Shown here: positions 45,119-53,763 of the stretch, in pieces | Position numbering within the stretch: position 1 is the stretch's first letter | Layout: every line of letters starts with the position of its first letter | Assembly (NCBI GenBank): GCA_050950785.1 | Contig: JBMNIG010000010.1 | Coordinates: forward strand, 78,348 to 142,347 | DNA length: 64,000 nucleotides | Reading direction: 5' to 3' | Origin: JAAYOS01 sp050950785 | Lineage (GTDB): Bacteria > Bacillota > Clostridia > Oscillospirales > JAAYOS01 | Translations under genes and position numbers: made by a program | The notes under the pieces: generated by a model | Told to the model about the DNA's origin: nothing | Database searches by the model: none | The model's input: only the letters and a program-made list of their open reading frames with translations

Positions 45119-45185
45119 TGCCGGCGTAAACAGGGACGGAGGGATGGTTCTCTGTCATGCCGATCATAAAATTGGGGGAGGATTT

Positions 45186-46529
45186 ATGAGTAGACTGTTT
45201 GGTACCGATGGTATCCGTGGCGTTGCAAATGAAGATTTGACTTGTGACTTAGCATTAAGAGCAGGCCAGGCAGCAGCGCAGGTGCTTAAGGAGGCTGGGA
45301 ACCACAAGCCACTTTTTTTAATAGGGAAAGATACACGCATTTCATCCGATATGTTTCAGGCGGCACTCACAGCCGGTATTTGCTCGGTGGGCGGAGATGT
45401 GCAATTGCTAGGTGTTGTTCCTACACCCGCTGTGGCCTATTTAACCAAGAAACTTGGAGCTGATGCCGGAATCATGATATCCGCATCTCATAACTCATAT
45501 GAGCATAATGGCATAAAGCTGTTCAACTCTGAGGGGTATAAGCTTCCCGATGAGATAGAAGACGAAATTGAGGCCCGCATAAAAAGCGGGGTCGTACTGA
45601 AAACCTATGACGAAATTGGTGTCGCCAATATAAGCGATGTTGCGCTTCAACAATACATCGACTATGTTGTGGGTAGCATACAGAGTGACTTGAAAGGTCT
45701 TCGAGTCCTAGTTGACTGTGCTAACGGTTCCGCAGCGGTGACCGCCAAGAATATATTCAGACGTTTCAAAGCGGACGCAGAAATACTCTATGACCTGCCC
45801 AACGGAGTAAATATAAACTACAATTGCGGCTCAACCCATCTCAACAGCCTTTCGAAAATGGTTGTAGCTGGTGGCTATGATGTGGGTATCGCATTCGATG
45901 GGGATGCTGACCGCTGCCTTGCGATAAACGAAAAGGGCGAAATAATAGACGGTGATCAGATTATGGCAGTCTGCGGCGTACATTTGAAAAAAGCTGGAAA
46001 GCTTCCTAAGAATACGATCGTTGCAACTGTGATGTCAAATCTCGGATTCCACATGTATGCAAAAGAGAACGGGATTAACGTAATAACCGCAGACGTTGGG
46101 GATAGATATGTCTTAGAGGAGATGAAGAAGGGCGACTATATGCTTGGTGGAGAGCAGTCAGGCCATCTGATTTTCCTCGATAAAGCCACAACTGGGGATG
46201 GGCAGCTCACTGCTATGCAGTATTTAGAGATATTGGCGGTGTCAGGCCTCAAGGCCTCTGAACTCGGTGCAGGCATCAAGCAGTACCCGCAGGTATTGAA
46301 GAATGTTAAGGTTCGGCCCGATCTCAAACATAGACTTGCTCAGGATGAGGCTGTTAATGAAGCGACCCTCGAGGCTAAGGAGATTTTGGGTAGCGAGGGA
46401 CGTATTTTGGTCCGACCATCGGGAACAGAACCCCTGGTTCGCGTTATGGTGGAGGGTTTTGATGATGGAGCAGTATACAAGGCGTGTGATATAATCGTAG
46501 CAGCAATCGAACGCGTGAGTGACTTGTAG
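45186..46529 (+). CDS. glmM: Phosphoglucosamine mutase
   Basis: 447 residues from ATG 45186 (MSRLFGTDGIRGVAN, canonical; GGGGGAGG upstream). Active serine in MISASHNSYEHNGIKLF, metal loop AFDGDADRCLAI, sugar loop GGEQSGHLIF and phosphate loop RPSGTEPLVRVMVEG. Converts glucosamine-6-phosphate to glucosamine-1-phosphate for peptidoglycan synthesis. A longer frame starting at 45075 overlaps ruvB and is rejected. Confidence 0.97.
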   Translation: MSRLFGTDGIRGVANEDLTCDLALRAGQAAAQVLKEAGNHKPLFLIGKDTRISSDMFQAALTAGICSVGGDVQLLGVVPTPAVAYLTKKLGADAGIMISASHNSYEHNGIKLFNSEGYKLPDEIEDEIEARIKSGVVLKTYDEIGVANISDVALQQYIDYVVGSIQSDLKGLRVLVDCANGSAAVTAKNIFRRFKADAEILYDLPNGVNINYNCGSTHLNSLSKMVVAGGYDVGIAFDGDADRCLAINEKGEIIDGDQIMAVCGVHLKKAGKLPKNTIVATVMSNLGFHMYAKENGINVITADVGDRYVLEEMKKGDYMLGGEQSGHLIFLDKATTGDGQLTAMQYLEILAVSGLKASELGAGIKQYPQVLKNVKVRPDLKHRLAQDEAVNEATLEAKEILGSEGRILVRPSGTEPLVRVMVEGFDDGAVYKACDIIVAAIERVSDL

Positions 46530-46581
46530 TATATTAGGTATTAACAACAATTTACGGTAATTTTTAATAAAGATTTTTGCC

Positions 46582-46609
46582 TTGCAAATTTTCGTAAATA
46601 TGCTATAAT
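46582..46609 (+). promoter_or_regulatory. Promoter for tRNA-Pro
   Basis: TTGCAA (46582-46587), 16-base spacer, TATAAT (46604-46609), 28 bases before the tRNA. Confidence 0.8.
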
Positions 46610-46637
46610 ACACTTTGTGCTTATAGCTTATTTACAT

Positions 46638-46714
46638 CGAGGCGTAGCTCAGTTTGGTAGAGTGCTTGGTTTGGGACCAAGATGCCGCAGGTTCAAGTCC
46701 TGTCGCCTCGACCA
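46638..46714 (+). tRNA. tRNA-Pro (anticodon UGG)
   Basis: 77-base cloverleaf with encoded CCA. Acceptor CGAGGCG/CGCCTCG, anticodon stem CTTGG/CCAAG with loop TTTGGGA (UGG), T-arm CAGGTTCAAGTCCTG. The mobile element begins shortly after it. Confidence 0.97.
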
Positions 46715-46772
46715 TAAAAAAGACTGTCGATATTTGGTGTTTCCAGTTAAGAAAACATCGAAGGGCAAGAGA

Positions 46773-46802
46773 GAAACGGTATAGCCACGGCTATGCCGTT
46801 TC
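46773..46802. terminator. Hairpin after the recombinase gene
   Basis: GAAACGGTATAGCC pairs with GGCTATGCCGTTTC (one G-T), two-base loop. Plus-strand continuation TTTCATTTCT. Lies at the left boundary of the element. Confidence 0.7.
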
Positions 46803-46804
46803 TT

Positions 46805-48490
46805 TCATTTCTGCCTATCATCAAATACTTTTGACATTTCCAAAATCCCGATACCCTTGTAATAGATATCTACCTCTTGTCTGCGATTGGTCTTGCTGTG
46901 CGGATCGGTCGCATTGTGTATCACGATCTTTTCCACAAACTCATGCAGTATGAAAGGTGTGAGCTCCGGGATTTCGGTGTACTGCTTAATGATGGATAGA
47001 AACCTGCTCACGTCGGCACTCTTGCTTTCGGCTGCCTCGATTTCTTCACGAAGGAGAACCACTTGACCGTTAAGGTCGCGCTGCTCGTTTTCGTAGTCCA
47101 GGGACAACTTGTGGAAGCGCTCGTCTGTGAGCTTGCCCGTGATATTGTCCTCATAGAGGCGCTTAATAATGTTATCCAGCTCCACGATACGCTTTTCAGC
47201 GTCGGACAGGAGCTTTTTCTTTTTGGCAAGGTCCTTGTTTCTCTGTTTCATATCCGTATCCATAACCATCTGAACAAATCTGTCCTCATGCACTCTCGCA
47301 AAGGAAACGATCTCTCGCAGATTATGTAAGACCAATTCCTCCAGGATCACGGTTCGGATGGAATGAGGCGTAGGGCATACATGCTTGCCTTTACGATATC
47401 CCGAACACAAGTAGTATTCCTGATCTTTGCGGAAACCCGTTGCCCTGCACTGATACAGGACAGCGCCGCAGTCGGCACAGAACATCATGCCGGAGAACAT
47501 CCCCATTTCACCCATCTTTGTCGGACGGCGCCTTGTCTGCCTTGCCAGCTTAACGGCGTCGGCGATTGCCTCCGTCCAGATCGGTTCGTGGGTATTCTCG
47601 AAGATCACCCATTCGCTTTCAGGGTTATGGATTTTCTTTTTGCTCTTGTAGGATTTCTTTGTGGTTTTGAAGTTGACCGTATGACCAAGATACACGCGCC
47701 AATTATCCATAATGTGCGCTATCGTGGTATTATCCCAAGCGTAAGGGTCGCCCTGCTTTTTCACGTTGCAGTTGACACCCTTGCTTTCGTAATAGGCGGC
47801 GGGGGTAAGGATTTTCCTCTCCTTCAGCTTTCGCGCTATCTGTTGAGGACCGTATCCCTCCATTACATACAAGCCGATCTCATAGACCACCTGGGCCGCG
47901 TCCTCGTCACGCAGCCACTTTTTCTTATCGGCGGGGTCTTTCATATAACCGTAGGGAGCGTTTGTTGCCAGATACTCGCCTGCGTTGCCTTTTACCCTCA
48001 TAACGGCGCGGATCTTCTTGCTGGTGTCCTTCGCGTACCATTCATTGATGATATTGCGGAAGGGGGTAAACTCGTTATCTCCCTTTGTGCTGTCCACGCC
48101 ATCGTTTACGGCGATAAAGTGGACGTCATGCTCGGGAAACATGATCTCGGTATACATACCTACCTGCAAATAGTCACGGCCGAAACGGGACATATCCTTG
48201 ATAATGACCCGCTTGACGATACCCGCCTCCACGTCCGCAATCATTTCCTGGAACCCTGGGCGATTGAACGTTGTCCCTGAAATTCCGTCGTCGATGTAAA
48301 AGCGGAAGTTGGTGTATCCGTGTTCAAGAGCGTATTTTTGCAGAATCTTCTTTTGGTTGATTATTGAATTGCTGTCGCCCTGCAATTCATCATCACGCGA
48401 CAAGCGGCAGTAGAGGGCTGTTAGTTCCTCGGCGCTCATAGCATTGTACGGAAATTGAAGCACGGCAGCGGTGTTTGACTGATTATACAT
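46805..48490 (-). CDS. Large serine recombinase (TnpX-like)
   Basis: 561 residues from ATG 48490, with GGAGG 6 bases upstream (an ORF start at 48514 includes the SD region). N-terminal resolvase domain with catalytic Ser in LYCRLSRDDELQGDSNS and RVIIKDMSRFGRDYL; recombinase domain (APYGYMKDP, TIAHIMDNWRVYLGH); zinc ribbon (FCADCGAVLYQC ... LCSGYRKGKHVC); coiled coil and DUF4368-like C-terminus (LTPFILHEFVEKIVIH). Catalyses excision and integration of the element. Placed at the element's left end next to tRNA-Pro. Confidence 0.95.
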   Translation of the reverse strand: MYNQSNTAAVLQFPYNAMSAEELTALYCRLSRDDELQGDSNSIINQKKILQKYALEHGYTNFRFYIDDGISGTTFNRPGFQEMIADVEAGIVKRVIIKDMSRFGRDYLQVGMYTEIMFPEHDVHFIAVNDGVDSTKGDNEFTPFRNIINEWYAKDTSKKIRAVMRVKGNAGEYLATNAPYGYMKDPADKKKWLRDEDAAQVVYEIGLYVMEGYGPQQIARKLKERKILTPAAYYESKGVNCNVKKQGDPYAWDNTTIAHIMDNWRVYLGHTVNFKTTKKSYKSKKKIHNPESEWVIFENTHEPIWTEAIADAVKLARQTRRRPTKMGEMGMFSGMMFCADCGAVLYQCRATGFRKDQEYYLCSGYRKGKHVCPTPHSIRTVILEELVLHNLREIVSFARVHEDRFVQMVMDTDMKQRNKDLAKKKKLLSDAEKRIVELDNIIKRLYEDNITGKLTDERFHKLSLDYENEQRDLNGQVVLLREEIEAAESKSADVSRFLSIIKQYTEIPELTPFILHEFVEKIVIHNATDPHSKTNRRQEVDIYYKGIGILEMSKVFDDRQK

Positions 48491-48576
48491 ATTAACCTCC
48501 ATTCTGGCAGTCAAACACGGTATGAAGTTCTATATACATTTTACCGTGCTTATTTCATTTTGTCAGCCTATGGCGG

Positions 48577-48765
48577 TCAATTAGTTGTGACTTTTCTTTT
48601 AACATCGTCTTTTATCAGACGTTCTATCTTTGAAACCACACCGTCCTTTACCTGCTCAGGAAAGAAGGAATTGACGATGAAGGTTGTATTTCCAATTCTT
48701 TTTTCGCTCCGCAACGGCGGGGCGTATTTTTGTTCTTTATGTTCAAAGTTGGTATCTTTTTGCAT
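48577..48765 (-). CDS. tnpW: Transposon-encoded protein TnpW
   Basis: 62 residues, matching the TnpW type by EKRIGNTTFIVNSFFPEQ followed by KIERLIKDDV. These small proteins accompany TnpX-type recombinases; role unknown. AAAGGGG precedes the start at 48765. Next to the recombinase and transcribed in the same direction, 86 bases apart. Confidence 0.85.
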   Translation of the reverse strand: MQKDTNFEHKEQKYAPPLRSEKRIGNTTFIVNSFFPEQVKDGVVSKIERLIKDDVKRKVTTN

Positions 48766-49177
48766 AGATAACCCCTTTCATTTTTTAGTGGTTGAAAAAC
48801 GAATAAAAGGGGCAAATACGGACGGCTGCTTGGCGTCAGCTCCACGGGAATTTCACCCTCACGCGGTTCTCGCGCGACCCTACCTATTGCCTGCGACGCC
48901 TCGCCACCTGAATATGGTTGCACGCTCGGGCTGTAGCTGTAAGGGAGTCTCATTATCCTGTCTGTGCGTCGTCGCCCGCAAGCTGCCAAACCTGCTTCAC
49001 GTCCTCGTGTTTCTCGCTCGCTCCCTGGGGAGGTCGTGGCGCACCGTCCGTATGGCTCGTCACAAACAGATCGTATCCGTCTGCCCTATGCCGGCCGGGA
49101 ATTATCCGCCCGGCGTTCTTGTCAAGGAGCTTCGGCAGCCCGCTAGGAAAGGGGGACTCACGGGTGCCTCCTGCGCT
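48766..49177. other. GC-rich gene-free stretch of the mobile element
   Basis: About 410 bases. A long plus-strand frame across it has no ribosome binding site and reads through neighbouring minus-strand genes, so I do not call it. The stretch contains CTCACGCGGTTCTCGCGCGA (near-palindromic around 48858-48880) and GGCCGGGAATTATCCGCCCGG-like inverted elements near 49090. It could hold regulatory RNA or a processing site; nothing definite. Confidence 0.35.
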
Positions 49178-49417
49178 TTAATTCAGGTCAAAGCCCAGGA
49201 TGGAGATAATCAGTTTCGTTTCCAGCCTTCTACGCAATTCTTCATCAACATAAGTGCAGTAGTTGCCGTTCTCGTCACGGCCTGTCCTTCTGCAAAGCGT
49301 AGCTATGTAGCCGGAATAATGACGGATCACCTCATTGACCGCGTCCGTTTCACCGTGGACGGCGGCCTCGATCACCGGGTACGGGATCATGCGGGTATGC
49401 TGGGTAGCATTACTCAT
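49178..49417 (-). CDS. HTH_16-type regulator of conjugative elements
   Basis: 79 residues from ATG 49417 (GGGAGG 8 bases upstream; GTG 49426 is too close). IPYPVIEAAVHGETDAVNEVIRHY is the HTH_16 start, followed by EELRRRLETKLIISIL. Same family as the small Tn916-type Orf8 proteins; presumed regulator of transfer or excision. Overlaps the end of the sigma-like gene upstream. Confidence 0.88.
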   Translation of the reverse strand: MSNATQHTRMIPYPVIEAAVHGETDAVNEVIRHYSGYIATLCRRTGRDENGNYCTYVDEELRRRLETKLIISILGFDLN

Positions 49418-49961
49418 CCGCTTCACCTCCCATCAGCTTTTTCAGCAGCCGATAGGCTCTCTGCCGGTGCGTGTTGACCGTTCTTCTTGCTATGCCCATG
49501 TGGTCGGCAATATCACGGTCGGCCATATCCAGGAACCAATACATAAGAATGATATTGCGTTCCTTTTCGGGAATAGCAGACAGCGCCTCGGCCAAACGGT
49601 CGTCCTTGACAAGTACGGTTTCTTTTCCAATCTGGAAGGAAGTGTACTCCCAGGGGTATTCATCGTAAACCGCAAGCTGCTCCATCGCACCTTCCGGCAG
49701 GTCGCTCATAGGTATTTCCCAAAGCGCCCTGTGATTGATATCCCTATGACCGTTGTTGGCCTCATGCTTCAACACCTTCTTGCAGAAGCTATCAAAGGTG
49801 TGCTGCTTATGGATTTCATGGAGATCAGGTTTCATTTTCTCACCTCCCTTCGTGCCGGGAGGCAGGTCCTTCTTTCCCCTTTCATCCATTACTGGTCTGG
49901 CGGAGGTGGGTTTTGGCCGATTTTCGGAAAATTTCTTAAAATTATTTTTTCTGTCGCTCAT
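49410..49961 (-). CDS. Sigma-70-like regulator of the mobile element
   Basis: 183 residues from ATG 49961 (AAAGGAG upstream). A second good start, ATG 49835 (MKPDLHEIHKQHTFDSFC after GGGAGGTGAG), would give the 141-residue form usual for this family; the N-terminal extension is low complexity (FKKFSENRPKPTSARP). Region 4 HTH is clear (LSAIPEKERNIILMYWF, IADHMGIARRTVNTHRQRAY). Role: transcription of transfer or recombinase genes. Its stop codon overlaps the HTH_16 gene. Confidence 0.82.
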   Translation of the reverse strand: MSDRKNNFKKFSENRPKPTSARPVMDERGKKDLPPGTKGGEKMKPDLHEIHKQHTFDSFCKKVLKHEANNGHRDINHRALWEIPMSDLPEGAMEQLAVYDEYPWEYTSFQIGKETVLVKDDRLAEALSAIPEKERNIILMYWFLDMADRDIADHMGIARRTVNTHRQRAYRLLKKLMGGEADE

Positions 49962-50179
49962 ATAGCGTCTCCTTTCAATTCGTTTCGGGGTGATCTCGAT
50001 AGCGAATTGAAAGGGCGGTGAACGGCAGCGATATGTACGGAAAGGCTTGTCCATCCTCATAGGCAGACGAACAACCTTTTTATCGATACCTCCTTGTTAT
50101 GCGTTTTCGTGTTGCCGTAAAGAAGGAAGCGAAAAATGCTCGCTCGTCAAGAACTAACAAATTTCGCAAGACAAAACAA

Positions 50180-50220
50180 AACGCCCGACTCAAGATTTTG
50201 TTAATCTCAAGTCGGGCGTT
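50180..50220. terminator. Strong hairpin terminator
   Basis: AACGCCCGACT pairs with AGTCGGGCGTT, inner AAGATT/AATCT. Lies between the sigma-like gene and the ECF remnants; bidirectional. Confidence 0.75.
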
Positions 50221-50412
50221 AAGCTCGTATATTAAGTTTGGAGGTTTCGGGCGTATCAATTTTTTCATCTTTTCACTTCCTTTCGGCAGATTTCTTATGT
50301 GTCAATATAACAAAACACGGCGATACCTTTTCAGTACCACCGTGTTCGCTTGTAGTCGTCGATTGATCGACGGCTTTATTTTGCTTTGTCAAATTCTTAT
50401 TGTCTAACTGTT

Positions 50413-50985
50413 TTACTCTGTGGGCTCCAATGGCTTGCCGGGGCCATCAATAGCGTGTTCGCTGTTGTCAGCGTTCGGATCGTGGGTAGCTCCGTAGATC
50501 AGTTTGTTTTTGAGTGTTTCATCAAAGAAGTCCGGATCATCCGAATGGGTAGAAAGGTAATATGTGTACCCTGCATGATCGAACACGGCATATCCGTGAT
50601 AATCCTGCTCATATCCTAAAGTAATCCCTTCCGCTGCGTAATCAGCAGTTGTCTTTTCGCTATATCTGACAGCGTAACCGTTCATTTCCATAGAAGATTG
50701 ACCGGACCACAGGGATGTGTCGATTGCGCTCGTGTCACCATTGAAGGAAATGAAACAATGGATATAGTCACCGGAAGAATGATCGTTAATGCTATCACCG
50801 TTGCTAAGGCTGACAGATAAGTTATGCCAATCCGGGGCATTATCGAACAAGCCATTTTCGGCAATTTCAAGGATGTATTCACTATGATACTCTCCGGGCA
50901 TAGTGAGCTGAGCCAAAAGCAAATTTGTGCCGCAAACAGCTTCAATCTCATTGAGTTCGGTAGTTTGGAAATATCGCTGATCGTA
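50413..50985 (-). pseudogene. 5'-deleted anti-sigma-like lipoprotein or membrane protein
   Basis: Frame reading TTELNEIEAVCGTNLLLAQL ... SNGDSINDHSSGDYIHCF ... GYEQDYHGYAVFDHAGYTYY to a stop at 50413. It lacks an N-terminus and is fused out of frame to an ECF sigma gene at about 50960-50985. Its content (SMEMNGYAVRYSEKT, FDHAGYTYYLSTHSDD) resembles the extracytoplasmic domain of Clostridia anti-sigma/DUF4367-like proteins; exact family uncertain. Confidence 0.55.
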
Positions 50986-51422
50986 TCGAAAAACCAATAC
51001 TTGCGAAGGAACACGTTGCGGTCAAGCTCCTTTTCGCTCCACAGAAAGGCGCTGATCAGTTTTCCGAGTTCTTCTTCCTCGATGTCCGGTGCTATACTGT
51101 GATCCGGCAAGGTCGCCTCGATCTCGGACAGAGATATGATTGCGTCGGCGGATCGTTTCATAGCGTTTGACGTCTCCAATTTCTTCAAGGACAGGTTTCG
51201 TGTGATCTTGCAGATAAAAGCTGTGAAGTTGTTTGGGCGAGTGGGCGGTATCTTGTTCCAGACCGTCAGATATGTATCGTTCACACATTCCTCGGAATCC
51301 TCGTTATTGAACAGCAGATTTTTCGCCACCCGAAAACACAGCTTGCCGTATTTATGGTCTGTTTCTTTGATTGCGTGTTCATCACGGGCAAAGTACAGCT
51401 CGATAATCTGTAAATCATCCAT
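50960..51422 (-). pseudogene. 3'-deleted ECF sigma factor gene
   Basis: ATG 51422 (GGGGGTG upstream) begins MDDLQIIELYFARDEHAIKE, closely related to the intact sigma at 52201-52761 (shared NNEDSEECVNDTYL, RNLSLKK). Region 2 is complete; region 4 stops at LRKYWFFDTISDIS, 30 or so residues short, where the sequence runs into the anti-sigma remnant. The resulting 246-residue fused frame (to 50682) ends in unrelated residues and is unlikely to work. Confidence 0.7.
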
Positions 51423-51534
51423 GTTGTTCACCCCCTTTGCGTGTACTAAAAGGCCTTTCACCCCATAAGTACGATTTTTTTGCGTTAGGTTGCAAAATTT
51501 CCGGAAATTTTTGAAAAATTTTTTAGAGAAGATA

Positions 51535-51572
51535 AAACGGCGATCCGACAGATAGTCAGACCGCCGCCGTTT
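51535..51572 (-). terminator. Terminator of the ECF sigma/anti-sigma operon
   Basis: AAACGGCG pairs with CGCCGTTT; on the minus strand followed by TTTTATCTTC. Confidence 0.75.
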
Positions 51573-51748
51573 GAAACATTGTTACTTGTGATGGCTGTTT
51601 CTATATTATTCAATAGTGTTTTATGTTTCACGGGATTTCCTTATTCCAGCGCTTCACCTATCCGAAAGCATTAGCGGTATCCTTCCGTTACAGATGCTGC
51701 GACGATTAAAAGGTGCGGATCTTTATCGATTCAAAATCAGTCCACGAT

Positions 51749-52204
51749 TCATTTTGGGAAAGTTTTTCTATGCAGTTCACAGCCCTGATTATTATCTATA
51801 AGGATAACAACAATCTCATCACCTTCATATTTCAAATGAATAGTTAGATCATCGGGGTTTGCTTCTATTTCTTCGAGGGCTGATTTGATATATTCTTCCG
51901 CTATTTTGCTATTTATGTTAACTCCAAAAGAAAAATAATAGATCCCACTCTTTGTTTCGCATCTTACTCCATCTGGTTCGGCATTTTCAGAAATAACAGG
52001 ACCATCTAAATTGCCAGGATCATCCAAACTAAATGGTTTCAATACTCCCACAATTCCAAATGCCACAAGGCATAGACAAGCTGCCATTGCAGCCCATTTT
52101 GTCCATACCGGAGCGTTGCGCTTAGCTTTTGCTTCGGGATCAGCTTCCTTGATATATTTCTCGTCTACTTTGCCGAGTACGTTCAAAATTCTTTCTTCTT
52201 TCAT
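51749..52204 (-). CDS. Membrane-anchored anti-sigma-like protein
   Basis: 151 residues from ATG 52204, overlapping the sigma stop by 4 bases. N-terminal cytoplasmic helix (EERILNVLGKVDEKYIKEAD), one transmembrane helix (about 32-50, WAAMAACLCLVAFGIVGVL), then an extracellular domain of about 95 residues. Position and topology fit an anti-sigma factor that holds the ECF sigma at the membrane. Family not named with certainty. Confidence 0.75.
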   Translation of the reverse strand: MKEERILNVLGKVDEKYIKEADPEAKAKRNAPVWTKWAAMAACLCLVAFGIVGVLKPFSLDDPGNLDGPVISENAEPDGVRCETKSGIYYFSFGVNINSKIAEEYIKSALEEIEANPDDLTIHLKYEGDEIVVILIDNNQGCELHRKTFPK

Positions 52205-52761
52205 AGCGAGACACCTTCCTTCTCTAATAAATGTTTTAGTTCGTTGCGTGAGCGAAGCAAGGACATTTTCACTTTGCTTTCGCCCATACCATAATCGGTT
52301 GCAATTTCTTTGACAGGGCTCAGATACCAATAACGCCGCATAAAAATCTTGCGTTGCTCCACGGTGAGGGATGCAAGAAAACGGTTGAACACATCGACAA
52401 GAACCATATCATCAATGATGCTTTCCGTACTTTCTGTTGCCGGTATGCACTCATGCAGCTCGTCAATGATTAGTGGCACCTGCCCATTGCCACGCTTTTC
52501 AGCGGTTAATTGTTTGTACTTGTTCAAAGAAATATTGCGGGTGAGTTTGCCAAGAAATGTTTTGAGAACAGAGGGACGATGGGACGGCATACTGTTCCAT
52601 GCGTTCAAATATGTATCGTTTACACATTCTTCGCTGTCCTCGTCGTTGTGCAGAACATTGAACGCAATATAGTGGCAGTATCGACCGTACTTCTTTGCTG
52701 TTTCAGATATTGCAGTTTCGGAGCGCTCCCAATATAAATCTACAATCTGCTTATCGTCCAT
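52201..52761 (-). CDS. ECF-type RNA polymerase sigma factor
   Basis: 186 residues from ATG 52761 (AAAGGAG upstream). Region 2 (DSEECVNDTYLNAWNSMP, FLGKLTRNISLNKYK) and region 4 (LASLTVEQRKIFMRRYWY, IATDYGMGESKVKMSLLRSR) are intact. Directs RNA polymerase to a small regulon in response to release from the adjoining membrane protein. Cargo-like regulator inside the mobile element; paralogue of the truncated gene at 50960-51422. Confidence 0.92.
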   Translation of the reverse strand: MDDKQIVDLYWERSETAISETAKKYGRYCHYIAFNVLHNDEDSEECVNDTYLNAWNSMPSHRPSVLKTFLGKLTRNISLNKYKQLTAEKRGNGQVPLIIDELHECIPATESTESIIDDMVLVDVFNRFLASLTVEQRKIFMRRYWYLSPVKEIATDYGMGESKVKMSLLRSRNELKHLLEKEGVSL

Positions 52762-52937
52762 TATCTCAACTCCTTTCCGAAAGCATTGAAGGCCTTTCAC
52801 CCTAATACACAACAAAACTATCCTGCAGGTCACATAATTAGAGAAAGATTTTTGAAAAAACTTTTTTGTAGTAATATTATATCATGCCTTTTTGATTTTT
52901 TCGTGAACAATCTACAATATTTGCAATCAGGTCACGA

Positions 52938-53411
52938 TTACCCTGGATCAATGGCAAGGTTGATATATCGTTTCCCGTTCTTCTCCGCATAGCGCATAGT
53001 CTGATATGCTCCGCCTGTTTCTCGCTCCACAAAGAACACCACCAGATCGGAACGGTCAACCATTTCACGGTTACGCTTTTGGTGTGCTCCCTTGAAGTGT
53101 CCTCCCGCCGAAGTACCGCAGACCTCCACTTCATCGTAGTAATTATGAAAGGCGTCCTCATTGTCCCGATACTCCGCCGTCTCGTAGGGCATGACCCAGA
53201 CAAGAGCGCTGTTATCATCACGGATCGCCCGCTTGCAGCGTCTTACCGACGAGGAAACGAGCTGGTCAAATTCTCCGTCACGGCCGACCAGGAACTCCAC
53301 ATATTCCTTTTCGGTCAGCAGCTCACGGATCAGCTTTTCAAGCTGCTGCTCGATAGGAAAGGGACGGTCTATTATCCTGTGCCCGAAGAAGGACACCGTA
53401 AAAATGTTCAT
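52938..53411 (-). CDS. SLOG-family (YpsA/DUF1273-like) nucleotide-binding protein
   Basis: 157 residues from ATG 53411 (an upstream start at 53456 is in a hairpin). Rossmann-like SLOG pattern: TVSFFGHRII, FLVGRDGEFDQLVSSSV, HQKRNREMVDRSDLVVFFV, GGAYQTMRYA. SLOG domains bind nucleotides or derived signals; such genes are frequent in mobile elements and some act in signalling or defence. Probably co-transcribed with the 49-residue frame just upstream. Confidence 0.85.
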   Translation of the reverse strand: MNIFTVSFFGHRIIDRPFPIEQQLEKLIRELLTEKEYVEFLVGRDGEFDQLVSSSVRRCKRAIRDDNSALVWVMPYETAEYRDNEDAFHNYYDEVEVCGTSAGGHFKGAHQKRNREMVDRSDLVVFFVERETGGAYQTMRYAEKNGKRYINLAIDPG

Positions 53412-53431
53412 AGCAAAATACGCTCCATAAA

Positions 53432-53581
53432 TCAAAATGCCCACCGAACAAACCAATGTCCGGTGGGCTTTCTCAATGACTCGACTATCCTTAAAAGACC
53501 CTTGCGGGCAACCGAGCCGGTTCTTACCGCATATAGCGGATCGTCGCAGCCCTTCTCATGTTCGGTGTGTATAGCGGTCAT
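53432..53581 (-). CDS. 49-residue conserved-looking peptide
   Basis: Minus-strand frame ATG 53581 to TGA 53432: MTAIHTEHEKGCDDPLYAVR, then TGSVARKGLLRIVESLRK and a Trp-rich end. Balanced composition and position 20 bases before the SLOG gene suggest a real small gene, but no clear SD is seen. The inverted repeat GCCCACCG/CGGTGGGC (53439-53468) lies inside its 3' part and could act as a terminator or attenuator. Confidence 0.45.
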   Translation of the reverse strand: MTAIHTEHEKGCDDPLYAVRTGSVARKGLLRIVESLRKPTGHWFVRWAF

Positions 53582-53763
53582 ATAAGAAACGATTTTTAGT
53601 TTGACATAGCTTGTTGACGCCTTTTCTAAATACTATAAGCACAAAAATTTACATAATACGGATTTATAGTATATCACAAAACGGAAACAATATCAATAGT
53701 CTGTGGCAAATTTATTTGAATATTTATAGACTATATATAGCGTCAAAAAGGATGGAAAAGGCT

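Noticed and set aside
47363..48280. 305-codon plus-strand frame
   Set aside because: Antisense shadow of the serine recombinase gene, which has clear catalytic motifs.
48560..49477. 305-codon plus-strand frame
   Set aside because: Runs antisense through TnpW and HTH_16 genes, has no SD, and reads as low-quality sequence typical of GC-rich antisense frames.
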